Of a stretch of DNA of 64,000 nt, positions 1-8,086 are shown one piece after another. The position numbers and the translations under genes were made by a program. Below the pieces are notes generated by a model. That model ran no database searches, had not been told where the DNA came from, and worked only from the letters and a program-made list of their open reading frames with translations. Position 1 is the stretch's first letter, and each line of letters starts with the position of its first letter. This stretch comes from Lachnoclostridium sp. An14 (lineage in GTDB: Bacteria > Bacillota > Clostridia > Lachnospirales > Lachnospiraceae), in contig NZ_NFLE01000015.1 of assembly GCF_002160755.1 (NCBI RefSeq), forward strand, positions 32,185 to 96,184, given 5' to 3'.

Positions 1-2
1 AT

Positions 3-731
3 TCCATGCTGTTAGCCAAGTGTATGCAGGAAATCCTGCGCCACGGGAACGTGGAGTTTGAGCTGAAATTCCTGGTGATGGACCCGGGCTACCATCCGGA
101 CAACCGGCGGATGATCGAGGAAAACGCCAGGCTGATGGAGATTCCCATCGAGATAATGGAATCCGACATTTTTGACGCGGTAGTGGACGTGGAGGACAAC
201 CCCTGCTACCTCTGCGCCAGGATGCGCCGCGGGTTCCTCTACGCCAACGCCAAACGCTTAGGCTGCAACAAGATCGCCCTGGGCCACCACTTCAACGACG
301 TGGTGGAGACCACCCTCATGGGAATTTTATACGGCGGCCAGTTCAACACCATGATGCCAAAGCTCCACAGCACCAATTTTCCGGGGATGGAGCTGATCCG
401 CCCCCTGTACTACGTGCGGGAGGAGGACATCCTGGCCTGGAAGGACTACAACGGGCTGCGGTTTTTGCAGTGCGCCTGCCGGTTTACGGAGCAGATCGCC
501 AAGGAGCGGGCGGCGGCTGGGGACGCGGCAAACGCTGCCGACATTGTCCACACGTCGAAACGCCAGGAGGTCAAGGAGCTGATCGCGGCCCTGAAACGGA
601 CCAATCCCAGCGTGGAGAACAATATTTTAAAGAGCGCGGAAAACGTAAATCTGGACATCTGCCTGGGGTACGTTTCCGGAGGCGTCCGCCATCATTTCAT
701 GGACCGCTACGAGACAGGCAGCGGCACATAA
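3..731 (+). CDS. TtcA-like PP-loop ATPase, tRNA thiolation family (5' end cut by the window)
   Basis: Only the C-terminal part is present. The codon before the first visible ATG (nt 3-5, Ser) fits the last residue of a PP-loop SGGKDS motif, so the reading frame continues upstream of the window and the ATG at 6 is internal. The visible part has a CxxC pair (codons at nt 204 and 213, CYLCARMRRG), the ALGHHFNDVVET-type helix motif and a second Cys pair (nt 471 and 477). These match the TtcA branch of adenylating PP-loop enzymes, which use ATP and an iron-sulfur cluster to put sulfur on tRNA cytidine 32. Many Clostridia carry TtcA-like paralogues whose tRNA target is unproven, so the family is secure and the exact modification is not. 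Confidence 0.85.
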   Translation, partial: SMLLAKCMQEILRHGNVEFELKFLVMDPGYHPDNRRMIEENARLMEIPIEIMESDIFDAVVDVEDNPCYLCARMRRGFLYANAKRLGCNKIALGHHFNDVVETTLMGILYGGQFNTMMPKLHSTNFPGMELIRPLYYVREEDILAWKDYNGLRFLQCACRFTEQIAKERAAAGDAANAADIVHTSKRQEVKELIAALKRTNPSVENNILKSAENVNLDICLGYVSGGVRHHFMDRYETGSGT

Positions 732-788
732 AAGCCGGTCCGGCGGCATAGACTTTCTTATAAAAATAAATAAGGAAGGTATGCCAAC

Positions 789-2354
789 ATGGAACTGGTG
801 AAGAAAAATATCCGCATGAACCGTTGGAAAAACCATGCGGCCACCCAGCTGACCCTGGATGACGATTTTATCGTGCCGGACACGATGGATGACATGGAAC
901 AGGTGGTCCTGGACACGGGCAGCATACAGATCGAGGCCTCCAGAGTCCAGGGGGAGAAAGTGATCATCAAGGGAAAGCTGGATTTTAAGGTGCTTTACCG
1001 GAAGGAGGGCGGCGGCCTGCAGGCCCTGGGCGGTTCCATCCCCTTTGAGGAGACGGTGAACGTGCCGGGGCTGACGGAGCACGACTATGTAAACGTCACC
1101 TGGGAGCTGGACGACTTAAACGCCGGCATGATCAATTCCAGAAAAATGAACGTAAAAGCCCTGGTGACCTTAAACGTGCAGGTAGAGAGCATTTTTGACG
1201 CGGTGGCCGCCGTGGACGTGGCTCTTTCCGGAAACGGGGAGGACACGGAGGCCCTGCGGGAGGAGCTGGACGTGGCGGGGATCGCCGTCCGCAAAAAGGA
1301 CACCTACCGGGTGAAGGAAAGCATTTCCCTCTCCGGAAACAAGCCCAATATGGAGAAAATCCTCTGGAGCGAGGTGCGCCTGGCGGGGACGTCCAGCAGG
1401 CCGGGAGACGGCACCATACATATTGACGGGGAACTGGCGGTGTTTGTGATCTACGCCTCCGAGGGCGAGGGGACGCCGGTGCAGTGGCTGGAGGAGAGCA
1501 TTCCCTTTTCCGGCGAGCTGGAGGTGACGGGATGCAGGGAGGACATGATCCCCGTGGTGTCCATGCGCCTGGTTCACCGGGAGGTGGAGGCAAAACCGGA
1601 CTACGATGGGGAAATGCGGGAGCTGGAGCTGGACGCGGTGGTAGAGCTGGATATGAAACTCTACGAGGAAGAACGAATCCAGCTTTTGAGCGACCTCTAT
1701 TCCACCAACCGGGAGCTTTTGCCGGAGACGGGGGAGGTGTGCTTTGACCAGATCCTGACGAAAAATCTGTGCAAATGCAAGATCAGCGAAAAAATGGAGA
1801 TCAGCCGCCACGACAGGATCCTGCAGATCTGCCACAGCGAGGGCGCAGTCAAAATCGACGAGGTGGAGGTAAAGGACGACACTCTCCACATCGACGGGGT
1901 GCTGGAAGTGCAGCTTTTATACCTCACCGACGACGACAGCCAGCCCATTCAGTCGGTGACGGAGGTGGCCCCCTTCCACCAGGCGGTGGAGGCGAAGGGG
2001 ATCGACGAAAACAGCATTTACCAGTTAAACGCCAGCCTGGACAATATGTCGGCGGTGATGCTGGGGGGAAGCATGGTGGAGCTGCGGGCGGTGGTCAACC
2101 TGGATCTGCTGGTGCTGCAGCCGGTCTGCCGCCAGGTGATCACCGGCGTGGACGTCCAGCCCCTGGATGTGGAAAAGCTCCAGAGGCTGCCGGGGATTGT
2201 GGGCTATATCGTCCAGCCTGGGGATTCCCTGTGGAAAATCGCGAAAAAATTTCACACCACGGTGGATAACGTGATGGAGACCAACGGGCTGACCTCCGAC
2301 CTGATCATGCCGGGGGAAAAGCTGATCCTGGTAAAGGAAATCGCCCAGGGGTAA
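789..2354 (+). CDS. DUF3794 (SPOCS) repeat protein with C-terminal LysM domain
   Basis: The 521-residue protein is mostly beta-rich, acidic DUF3794/SPOCS-type repeats, including patterns such as GKLDFKVLYR and GVLEVQLLYL. It ends in one LysM domain at about residues 470-517 (IVQPGDSLWKIAKKF, then NGL and MPGEKLIL). LysM binds N-acetylglucosamine-containing glycans such as peptidoglycan or cortex. SPOCS domains occur in clostridial spore-coat and sporulation proteins, so a spore envelope role is likely. No signal peptide or membrane segment is seen, consistent with assembly from the mother-cell cytoplasm. The start at 789 follows an AAGGAAGG ribosome site at about 772-779; the nearer ATG at 781 is out of frame and soon stops. 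Confidence 0.88.
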   Translation: MELVKKNIRMNRWKNHAATQLTLDDDFIVPDTMDDMEQVVLDTGSIQIEASRVQGEKVIIKGKLDFKVLYRKEGGGLQALGGSIPFEETVNVPGLTEHDYVNVTWELDDLNAGMINSRKMNVKALVTLNVQVESIFDAVAAVDVALSGNGEDTEALREELDVAGIAVRKKDTYRVKESISLSGNKPNMEKILWSEVRLAGTSSRPGDGTIHIDGELAVFVIYASEGEGTPVQWLEESIPFSGELEVTGCREDMIPVVSMRLVHREVEAKPDYDGEMRELELDAVVELDMKLYEEERIQLLSDLYSTNRELLPETGEVCFDQILTKNLCKCKISEKMEISRHDRILQICHSEGAVKIDEVEVKDDTLHIDGVLEVQLLYLTDDDSQPIQSVTEVAPFHQAVEAKGIDENSIYQLNASLDNMSAVMLGGSMVELRAVVNLDLLVLQPVCRQVITGVDVQPLDVEKLQRLPGIVGYIVQPGDSLWKIAKKFHTTVDNVMETNGLTSDLIMPGEKLILVKEIAQG

Positions 2355-2406
2355 GTCTGCCGCACCAACCGGGCCTCCCCCGCATATGATAGATTATGAA
2401 TGTTTC

Positions 2407-2443
2407 CCGGGATTGCGAGAGCACGCAGTGCGAAGCAATCCGG
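2407..2443. other. Hairpin in the gap between the LysM gene and the GIY-YIG gene
   Basis: Arms CCGGGATTGC and GCAATCCGG enclose an 18-nt loop. No clear T tract follows, so it is not a standard intrinsic terminator. A longer inverted repeat (GCAGACACT near 2482 and AGTGTCTGC near 2590) spans most of the rest of the 299-bp gap. Nothing else is recognisable there. Confidence 0.45.
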
Positions 2444-2653
2444 AACATCTGAAGCTTTCTTAGCGGCGGGACGGCCCGCCGGCAGACACTGCACCCGGCC
2501 GGTGCTTTATATAGATCGGGACGTCCCATTTGCGGGGTGGACCGGGCGGCTGCGGCCAGCAAGAGACCGCTGCCGTTTACATAGCGTGTAGTGTCTGCGG
2601 GGAGGAAAAAGGCCAGTTGGCCCTGGGGTCAGGGCGGGAGGAGACAGGTACAG

Positions 2654-3724
2654 ATGAGCAATTATACATATCTGATGAAGTGCGCGGACGGCACCCTCTA
2701 CTGCGGTTGGACAAACTGTCTGGAGCGGCGGCTTGAGGCCCACAACAGCGGAAAAGGAGCCAAATACACCAGGAGCCGCCGCCCGGTGGCCTTAGCCTAC
2801 TGGGAACGGTTTGCCACGAAGGAGGAGGCCATGAGCCGGGAGCAAGCCATCAAGCGGCTGGGGAGAAAGGAAAAGGAGAAATTGATTCAAATGGGAATTG
2901 AGAGACGAAAGGAAACGGCCGCCCACATCAACCGGCTGGGAGCGTTCTGCGGGATGCGGGACGTGCCGGAGCTGACGGGACGTGCCTTAAAGGAGCGGTA
3001 CGGCTTTTCCCAGGCCGATGTGATGGTGCTGTTTGGCGGCAGCATCCTTAGCGGCGGGGACGCGCTGGCTCAGGCCATGAAGGAGGGAGCGGCCAGGCGC
3101 TACGTGATCGTGGGCGGTGCCGGCCACACTACAGAGACCCTCCGCCGCCGGATGAAGGAGGAGCTGCCTGGGCTTAAAACCGCCGGAAAGTCGGAGGCGG
3201 AGCTGTTTGCCGCCTACATAAAGGAAAAGTACGGCCTGGAGGCGGATGCCCTGGAGTGCTATTCCACCAACTGCGGAAACAATATTACCTATCTGCTGGA
3301 GCTTTTGCGGGAACGGGAGTTTCCCCATGAGACGGTGATCCTCTGCCAGGATGCCACTATGCAGAGGCGGATGGACGCGGGGATGCGCCTGGCGGCCCCG
3401 GCGGGAACGGTGATTGTCAATTACGCGGCCTACCGGGCGGAGGTGGAGGAGGACGGCAGTCTCTCTTTCCGGCAGCCGCCTGCGGGGATGTGGGAGATGG
3501 AGCGGTATATCAGCCTGCTTTTAGGGGAGATCCCCCGCTTGACCGACGATGAAAACGGTTACGGCCCCCGCGGAAAGGGCTTTATCGCCCATGTGGAGGT
3601 CCCGGAGGATGTGAGGGCGTCCTTTGAGGCGCTGAAACAGGAATTTCCCGACCTGGTGCGGGAGGCGAACCCGGCTTTCTCCGCGCCGAAACCGTCTGCA
3701 CCGCAGGAAATCCCCCTTTCCTGA
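2654..3724 (+). CDS. Fusion of a GIY-YIG nuclease domain and a DUF218 (YdcF/SanA-like) domain
   Basis: The 356-residue product joins two families usually encoded separately. Residues about 1-80 are a YhbQ-type GIY-YIG domain (YTYLMKCADGTLYCGWT, then LERRLEAHN and YTRSRRPVALAYWE), a small nuclease fold linked to DNA repair and processing. Residues about 105-320 resemble the DUF218/YdcF/ElyC superfamily (VMVLFGGSI, YVIVGGAGHT, CYSTNCGNN, VILCQDATMQRRMDAG), cytoplasmic or membrane proteins tied to envelope metabolism but biochemically unclear. The junction (about residue 80-95) is continuous with no stop or slippery run. The start at 2654 is chosen because AGGAG at 2639-2643 precedes it; the frame is open upstream to 2591 but that stretch is not GIY-YIG-like. 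An assembly or sequencing fusion of two adjacent genes cannot be wholly excluded. Confidence 0.8.
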   Translation: MSNYTYLMKCADGTLYCGWTNCLERRLEAHNSGKGAKYTRSRRPVALAYWERFATKEEAMSREQAIKRLGRKEKEKLIQMGIERRKETAAHINRLGAFCGMRDVPELTGRALKERYGFSQADVMVLFGGSILSGGDALAQAMKEGAARRYVIVGGAGHTTETLRRRMKEELPGLKTAGKSEAELFAAYIKEKYGLEADALECYSTNCGNNITYLLELLREREFPHETVILCQDATMQRRMDAGMRLAAPAGTVIVNYAAYRAEVEEDGSLSFRQPPAGMWEMERYISLLLGEIPRLTDDENGYGPRGKGFIAHVEVPEDVRASFEALKQEFPDLVREANPAFSAPKPSAPQEIPLS

Positions 3725-3735
3725 GACGCAAAAAT

Positions 3736-3765
3736 GGCAGACAGGAGAGCATTCTCCCATCTGCC
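3736..3765. terminator. Hairpin between convergent genes
   Basis: GGCAGACAGGAGA pairs with TCTCC-CA-TCTGCC around a short loop, with an A run on the left side. It lies between the convergent GIY-YIG fusion and hemolysin III genes and may end the minus-strand transcript. The T tract is short. Confidence 0.4.
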
Positions 3766-3777
3766 CCATATCTGCCG

Positions 3778-4428
3778 TCAGGCCACGAACTGGTACATGA
3801 CGATGTAGTGGCACAGGCTCCCGCCCATGACAAAGAGGTGGAAAATCTCATGGGAGCCGAAGTTTTTATGCCTGGAATTAAAGATCGGCAGCTTTAAGGC
3901 GTAGATCACGCCGCCGATGGTGTAGATTACGCCGCCCGCCAAAAGCCAGCCAAAGGCCGCCCCGGGCAGAGCCTGGATAATCTTCTGCATGGCCAGCACG
4001 CACACCCAGCCCATGGAGATGTAGATCAGGGAGGAAAACCACTTGGGACAGGTGACCCACAGGGCCTTGATCAGGATCCCGGCGGCGGCGATGGCCCACA
4101 CCAGGGACAGCAGGTGCCAGCCGGTGGAATCCCCCAGCACAATCAGGCACACCGGCGTGTAGGTGCCGGCGATGAGCACGAAAATCATCATATGGTCGAT
4201 CTTTTTCAAAATCTTGTTCACTCTGGGGGAAATATCCAGGGTGTGGTAAACGGTGCTGGCGGCGTACAGCAGGATCATGCTGACGATAAAGATCGCCAGA
4301 GCTGCCACATGGAGCCGTCCTGGCTCGGCAGCCGCCTTGACCAGCAGCGGAAACGCGGCGAAAAAGGCGAGAACCATCCCGATGAAGTGTGTGATGGCGC
4401 TGCCTGGGTCTTTGAGATGGAATTTCAT
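3778..4428 (-). CDS. Hemolysin III family (PAQR-like) membrane protein
   Basis: The 216-residue protein has seven predicted membrane helices and the conserved features of the YqfA/hemolysin III family: ITHFIG near the N-terminus, STVYHT near residue 60, KIDHMMIF near residue 80, and FGSHEIFHLFVMGGSLCHY at the C-terminus. The conserved Ser, Asp and His residues form the metal site known in PAQR receptors. Bacterial members are full length at about 210-220 residues, as here. Some were named for haemolysis when expressed in a heterologous host, but their normal role is uncertain, probably membrane lipid homeostasis. A good AGGAGGCG ribosome site precedes the ATG. Confidence 0.92.
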   Translation of the reverse strand: MKFHLKDPGSAITHFIGMVLAFFAAFPLLVKAAAEPGRLHVAALAIFIVSMILLYAASTVYHTLDISPRVNKILKKIDHMMIFVLIAGTYTPVCLIVLGDSTGWHLLSLVWAIAAAGILIKALWVTCPKWFSSLIYISMGWVCVLAMQKIIQALPGAAFGWLLAGGVIYTIGGVIYALKLPIFNSRHKNFGSHEIFHLFVMGGSLCHYIVMYQFVA

Positions 4429-4453
4429 AGAAAACGCCTCCTTAGAAAGAACA

Positions 4454-4468
4454 ACTACATAATGTAGT
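4454..4468. promoter_or_regulatory. 15-bp palindrome resembling a BlaI/MecI/CopY-type operator
   Basis: ACTACATAATGTAGT is a perfect 7-bp-arm palindrome containing TACA-N3-TGTA, the core recognised by BlaI/MecI/CopY-family repressors. It lies between the divergent hemolysin III and rluA-type genes, with a related half (ACTACGTACAATG) about 20 bp to the right and a TATACT -10-like hexamer at 4495-4500. No such repressor gene is in the window. Confidence 0.35.
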
Positions 4469-4540
4469 AATGAAAACTACGTACAATGTTTTTATATACT
4501 ATACATCCGTAACCATGGAATGTCAAGGAGAAATCAGCTC

Positions 4541-5311
4541 ATGCTCAACATTTTATTTGAAGATCAAAGCATTATTGTGGCGGAAAAGCCCGCCGGACTG
4601 GAGTCCCAGGCCACCAGAAAACTGGAGCCGGACATGGTCAGCGAGATCAAAAAACATATCCACAAATTATCCACGGCCCGTTCTGGAAAAACGGAGGAAC
4701 CTTACGTAGGAGTTATCCACAGGCTGGACAAGCCCGTAGGGGGAATCATGGTGTACGCCAAGACGAAAGAGGCCGCGGCATCTTTAAGTAAGCAGGTTCA
4801 GGACCGGTCCATGAAAAAAACCTATCTGTCCATCATATGTGGAAAACCTGTGGATAATGTGGGTAACTTTGTGGATTTTCTGTTGAAAGATGAGAAAAAC
4901 AATTATTCACGGGTTGTGGATAAGGGGACAGCCGGGGCAAAACGGGCCGAGCTGCGCTATAAAACCCTCAGCCATGGCCTGCTGGACGGAACGGAGGTGT
5001 CCCTGGTGGAGGTGGAACTGCTCACCGGGCGCCATCATCAGATCCGGGTCCAGTTTTCCTCCCGTGGGCTGCCCCTCTGGGGGGATGAAAAGTACGGAGT
5101 CCCAAAGGATGGGGAACCCGGCGCACCCGCATCCATTCCGGGAAACCTGGAAATCCCCGGCCGCAGTCGCCGGTTTCGCAGGCCGGAACCGCTGGCCCTC
5201 TACGCCTGCCGCCTGGAATTCTTCCATCCGGTTACCGGAGAGCGGATGAGCTTTTCTGGCCGTCCCGCGGCCGGGGCCTTCCGGCGCTATGAGGAGCGGG
5301 AAACCGTGTAA
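4541..5311 (+). CDS. RluA-family 23S rRNA/tRNA pseudouridine synthase
   Basis: The 256-residue protein has the RluA catalytic motif HRLDKPVGG with catalytic Asp63, the KTYLSIICG strand, and the GRHHQIRVQFSSRGLPLWGDEKYG block of motif III. No S4 RNA-binding domain is present, as in short RluA/TruC-type enzymes. It isomerises uridine in rRNA or tRNA; the exact position cannot be read from sequence. The start at 4541 is preferred over the in-frame ATG at 4520 because AAGGAG at 4525-4530 lies between them. Codons in the first half carry an unusual number of DnaA-box-like nonamers, listed separately. Confidence 0.9.
   Translation: MLNILFEDQSIIVAEKPAGLESQATRKLEPDMVSEIKKHIHKLSTARSGKTEEPYVGVIHRLDKPVGGIMVYAKTKEAAASLSKQVQDRSMKKTYLSIICGKPVDNVGNFVDFLLKDEKNNYSRVVDKGTAGAKRAELRYKTLSHGLLDGTEVSLVEVELLTGRHHQIRVQFSSRGLPLWGDEKYGVPKDGEPGAPASIPGNLEIPGRSRRFRRPEPLALYACRLEFFHPVTGERMSFSGRPAAGAFRRYEERETV
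4656..4923. promoter_or_regulatory. Cluster of DnaA-box nonamers inside the rluA-type gene
   Basis: Three exact TTATCCACA boxes occur in 211 bp: 4713-4721 (plus), 4849-4857 and 4915-4923 (minus). A TTTTCCACA box (minus, 4838-4846) is two bases from the second. Near matches are ATATCCACA at 4656-4664, TTATCCACG at 4667-4675, TTATTCACG at 4903-4911 and AAATCCACA (minus) at 4870-4878. Some follow from conserved protein motifs (Val-Ile-His-Arg gives GTTATCCACAGG), so chance and function are both possible. Confidence 0.45.
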
Positions 5312-5444
5312 AAAAAATTACGCCCCCAGCGCTCCCATATTTTCGACAAAATCCGCTGAAAAAATAAGGAAGCATATTTTCCTGCCCGCCGTTTCATACT
5401 AGAGACTGTACAAAGGAAGTACAAATCAGAAACAGGTGGGAGCC

Positions 5445-6545
5445 ATGGTCAGACCGAGCAAGAAACTGAAGAAGATTTTTTTGATTGTGGGAATTACGGG
5501 AGTGGTTTATGCAGGGTTTAAGTACCTGCTCCCTCTCGTAGTTCCTTTTTTGGCTGCCTATATCGTGGCTCTGGGGTTAAAGCCGTCGGCCCACTGGCTC
5601 CACCGCCGCCTGCGGATCCGTTTCCACGGGCGGGAATGGCGTCTTCCTGTGGGAGTGATCGGCGGAGCAGAGCTTCTGGTCGTGACGGCGGTGCTGGGGG
5701 CGCTGGCCTACTGGGGCCTGTGGAAACTCTGCCGGGAGGCGGCCCTTTTGTCGGAGCGGCTGCCGGACTGGATCGCGGCCCTGGATGTGTGGCTCACCGG
5801 AAGGTGCCACAGCATGGAAGAATTTCTAAGCCTTCGCCCTGGCTGCCTGGTGCAGCTGGCGAGAGAGCTTTTGTCTGGTTTAAGAGGCAGCTTAAAACAG
5901 GCGACCATGCCCTTTCTCATGGAAAACTCCATGGCGGTGCTGGAGTGGGCCGTTCAGTTTATGGTGGTCAGTGTGCTGTTTTTCCTGGCGGCCATTCTCT
6001 CCCTGGAGGAGATGGAGGATTTGAAACGGCGGAGGGACAGCTCCATTTTCTGGAGAGAGTACGCCATGATCGGGGAGCGGCTGGCCACGGCGGGCAGAGC
6101 CTATTTAAAGACCCAGGGCATGGCCCTGATTCTCACCATCCTGGTGTGCATGGCCGGCCTGTGGCTGCTGGGGAACCCTTATTATATTATGCTGGGAATC
6201 GTCATTGGGATTCTGGATGCCCTGCCGGTTCTGGGCACAGGCACGATTTTCATTCCCTGGGCTGTGTTTGCCGCCGCCGGAGGGCGCTGGGGCCAGGCCG
6301 CCGGGCTGGCGGCGATCTACGTGGTCTGCTATTTCCTGCGGGAGTTTATGGAGGCCAGGATCATGGGAAATGAAATCGGCCTCACGCCGCTGGAATCCCT
6401 GACGGCCATCTATGTGGGCTGGCAGCTGTTCGGGTTTCTGGGCTTTATCCTGGGGCCCATCGGCCTGATTCTCATCGAGGATCTGGTGGAGGCGGCGGAG
6501 CGGTCCTGGACAGGGCGGGACGGGCCCGCCGCCCGGGAAGAATGA
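5445..6545 (+). CDS. AI-2E/UPF0118 family membrane protein (YtvI-like)
   Basis: The 366-residue polytopic protein has about seven to eight membrane helices and the family signature near the C-terminus (GILDALPVLGTGTIFIPWA, then REFMEARIMGNEIGLTPLESL and GFLGFILGPIGLIL). The family includes transporters or exporters of varied and mostly unproven substrates, and the sporulation protein YtvI of Bacillus. Given the sporulation genes nearby, a YtvI-like role is possible but unproven. The ATG at 5445 is chosen because the AGGTGGG at 5434-5440 sits just upstream; the in-frame GTG at 5436 overlaps that site. Confidence 0.85.
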   Translation: MVRPSKKLKKIFLIVGITGVVYAGFKYLLPLVVPFLAAYIVALGLKPSAHWLHRRLRIRFHGREWRLPVGVIGGAELLVVTAVLGALAYWGLWKLCREAALLSERLPDWIAALDVWLTGRCHSMEEFLSLRPGCLVQLARELLSGLRGSLKQATMPFLMENSMAVLEWAVQFMVVSVLFFLAAILSLEEMEDLKRRRDSSIFWREYAMIGERLATAGRAYLKTQGMALILTILVCMAGLWLLGNPYYIMLGIVIGILDALPVLGTGTIFIPWAVFAAAGGRWGQAAGLAAIYVVCYFLREFMEARIMGNEIGLTPLESLTAIYVGWQLFGFLGFILGPIGLILIEDLVEAAERSWTGRDGPAAREE

Positions 6546-6559
6546 ATGGCAGGGCGTGT

Positions 6560-6664
6560 CTTTCGCGGGGAAACCGGCGGCTGCCTCTGCGTTTTGCCGG
6601 GAGTGTACGCGGCCGCGCTCCGGCGGGAGGCGCACGGTTGCGGCACGGCTGCGCACACTTTTTA
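6560..6664 (+). repeat. Copy A of a GC-rich intergenic palindromic repeat family (partial)
   Basis: This copy keeps the CGCGCTCCGGCGGGAGGCGCA block and the CTGCGCACACTTTTT tail found in other copies at 17480-17670, 22221-22372, 28946-29200, 33904-34027 and 59902-60022. It is diverged on its left side. It fills the gap between the AI-2E and cyclophilin genes, and the cyclophilin promoter begins right at its edge. Confidence 0.6.
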
Positions 6665-6665
6665 G

Positions 6666-6694
6666 TTGTGCGCCGCCTTCCAGGATGGTATACT
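6666..6694 (+). promoter_or_regulatory. Promoter of the cyclophilin gene
   Basis: TTGTGC (6666-6671) and TATACT (6689-6694) are spaced by 17 bp. The -35 box directly abuts the T tail of repeat copy A. Confidence 0.6.
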
Positions 6695-6744
6695 GGACAG
6701 GAAAGCGAAAGCAGAATATCCATTCAGGAAAGGAAGAATTGAAC

Positions 6745-7263
6745 ATGGCAAACCCGATTGTTACCATTGAAATGGAAAACGGAGACGTGATGAAGGCGGA
6801 GCTGTACCCGGAAATCGCTCCCAACACGGTAAATAACTTTATCAGCCTGGTGAAGAAAGGCTACTACGACGGCCTGATCTTCCACCGGGTGATCAGCGGC
6901 TTTATGATCCAGGGCGGATGCCCCCAGGGCACGGGCATGGGCGGCCCCGGCTACACCATCAAGGGAGAGTTTTCCCAGAACGGGTTCCCGAACCCCTTAA
7001 AGCACACGGAGGGCGTACTCTCCATGGCCAGAGCCATGCACCCGGACAGCGCCGGATCCCAGTTCTTCATCATGCACAAGACCTCTCCCCATCTGGACGG
7101 CGCCTACGCGGCCTTCGGAAAGGTGACGGAGGGCATGGACGTGGTGAATAAGATCGCGGATGTCCGCACAGATTACAGCGACCGTCCCATGAAGGAGCAG
7201 AAGATCGCCAAAATGACAGTGGAGACCTTCGGCGTGGACTATCCGGAGCCGGAGAAAGCGTAA
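6745..7263 (+). CDS. Cyclophilin-type peptidyl-prolyl cis-trans isomerase
   Basis: The 172-residue protein is a single cyclophilin domain. It has FHRVISGFMIQGG (catalytic Arg), GSQFFI, and the HLDGAYAAFGKV block typical of bacterial PpiB. There is no signal peptide, so it acts in the cytoplasm on proline peptide bonds during folding. The ATG at 6745 is preferred because a purine-rich AGGAAAGGAAG lies upstream and the residues between the next upstream start and here are low-complexity translation of the repeat element. It is followed after 11 bp by the GNAT gene. Confidence 0.93.
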   Translation: MANPIVTIEMENGDVMKAELYPEIAPNTVNNFISLVKKGYYDGLIFHRVISGFMIQGGCPQGTGMGGPGYTIKGEFSQNGFPNPLKHTEGVLSMARAMHPDSAGSQFFIMHKTSPHLDGAYAAFGKVTEGMDVVNKIADVRTDYSDRPMKEQKIAKMTVETFGVDYPEPEKA

Positions 7264-7274
7264 GGAATGAGCAT

Positions 7275-7985
7275 ATGCGGGAAGAACGGACAGTAACAGT
7301 GGATGGAATGCCCTGCACGGTCGTGATTTCTGACGAGAAGGAGGCCCTTCTGGCCGCGGACGCGGCCGGGAGGGCCTCCGTTGCCCTGTGGAGGGAAGGC
7401 GGGGAGTTTCTGCCCGCCGCCTTCGCGATAGAGCGGCCGGAGGACGCGGATGAGGAGTTTTTAGAGCGGGTGGCCAGGAGGAAACTGGGCCTGCCCTGGG
7501 TGATCGCCGGGACAGAGCGGCTGATCCTGCGGGAGTTTGGGGAAGGAGATTTTGAGGAAATGGCGGCGGCGGCAGAGGATTCGGACGGCCTCGGCCCGGA
7601 CGCCGCTGTCTTTCAAAACCGGGAAACCTTCTTAGCCTATATCCGCCGCCAATACCCCTTTTTCCAGTTCGGCATCTGGGCGGCGGTGGAGCGGGAGAGC
7701 GGCCGGATCGTGGGGCGGCTGGGCTTTGGCCTGCCGGAGGACGGCAGAGAGGGTCTGGAGCTGGGCTACCACATTTTCGCCCCCTGGCGGGGGCGGGGCT
7801 ACGGAAAGGAGGGCTGCAAAGCGGCCCTGGAATGGCAGAAACGGGAGCTTGGCCTCCCGGTGTACGCCAGAATTCACCGGGAAAATACCGCGTCCCAGCG
7901 CCTGGCCGCCTCCCTGGGCTTTGTGCGGGAGCGGGAGCCGGATCTGGAGAATGAAGGAGATATTTTACATTATAAAATGCCATAG
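7275..7985 (+). CDS. GNAT family N-acetyltransferase (RimJ/RimL-like) with N-terminal extension
   Basis: The 236-residue protein has a C-terminal GNAT domain from about residue 75: TERLILREFGEGDFEEM, GRIVGRLGFGL, ELGYHIFAPWRGRGYGKEG (the acetyl-CoA pyrophosphate loop, R/QxxGxG/A) and RIHRENTASQRLAASLGF. The pattern is that of RimJ/RimL-type acetyltransferases acting on protein N-termini, amino acids or antibiotics. The first 75 residues (VDGMPCTVVISDEKEALLAAD) form a separate small region I do not recognise; similar extensions occur in clostridial GNATs. It probably shares a transcript with the cyclophilin gene. Confidence 0.85.
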   Translation: MREERTVTVDGMPCTVVISDEKEALLAADAAGRASVALWREGGEFLPAAFAIERPEDADEEFLERVARRKLGLPWVIAGTERLILREFGEGDFEEMAAAAEDSDGLGPDAAVFQNRETFLAYIRRQYPFFQFGIWAAVERESGRIVGRLGFGLPEDGREGLELGYHIFAPWRGRGYGKEGCKAALEWQKRELGLPVYARIHRENTASQRLAASLGFVREREPDLENEGDILHYKMP

Positions 7986-8086
7986 GGCGTTTCCCATTTA
8001 ACCCGCCGGATTGCCCCAGCCCTCTTTTTTCGTGCCATTTGGGAAAAAAGCCCTGCAAAAACCGCGAAAAACCGTCAAATAGGGTC

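Noticed and set aside
1170..1889. Long open frame opposite the LysM gene
   Set aside because: It is a shadow of the GC-rich coding strand; no ribosome site, no recognisable domain.
2533..2552. GGGGTGGACCGGGCGG resembling a T-box core (GGGTGGNACCGCG)
   Set aside because: One base is missing in the core, no stem I or antiterminator is seen, and the gene downstream is not an amino-acid or tRNA-synthetase gene.
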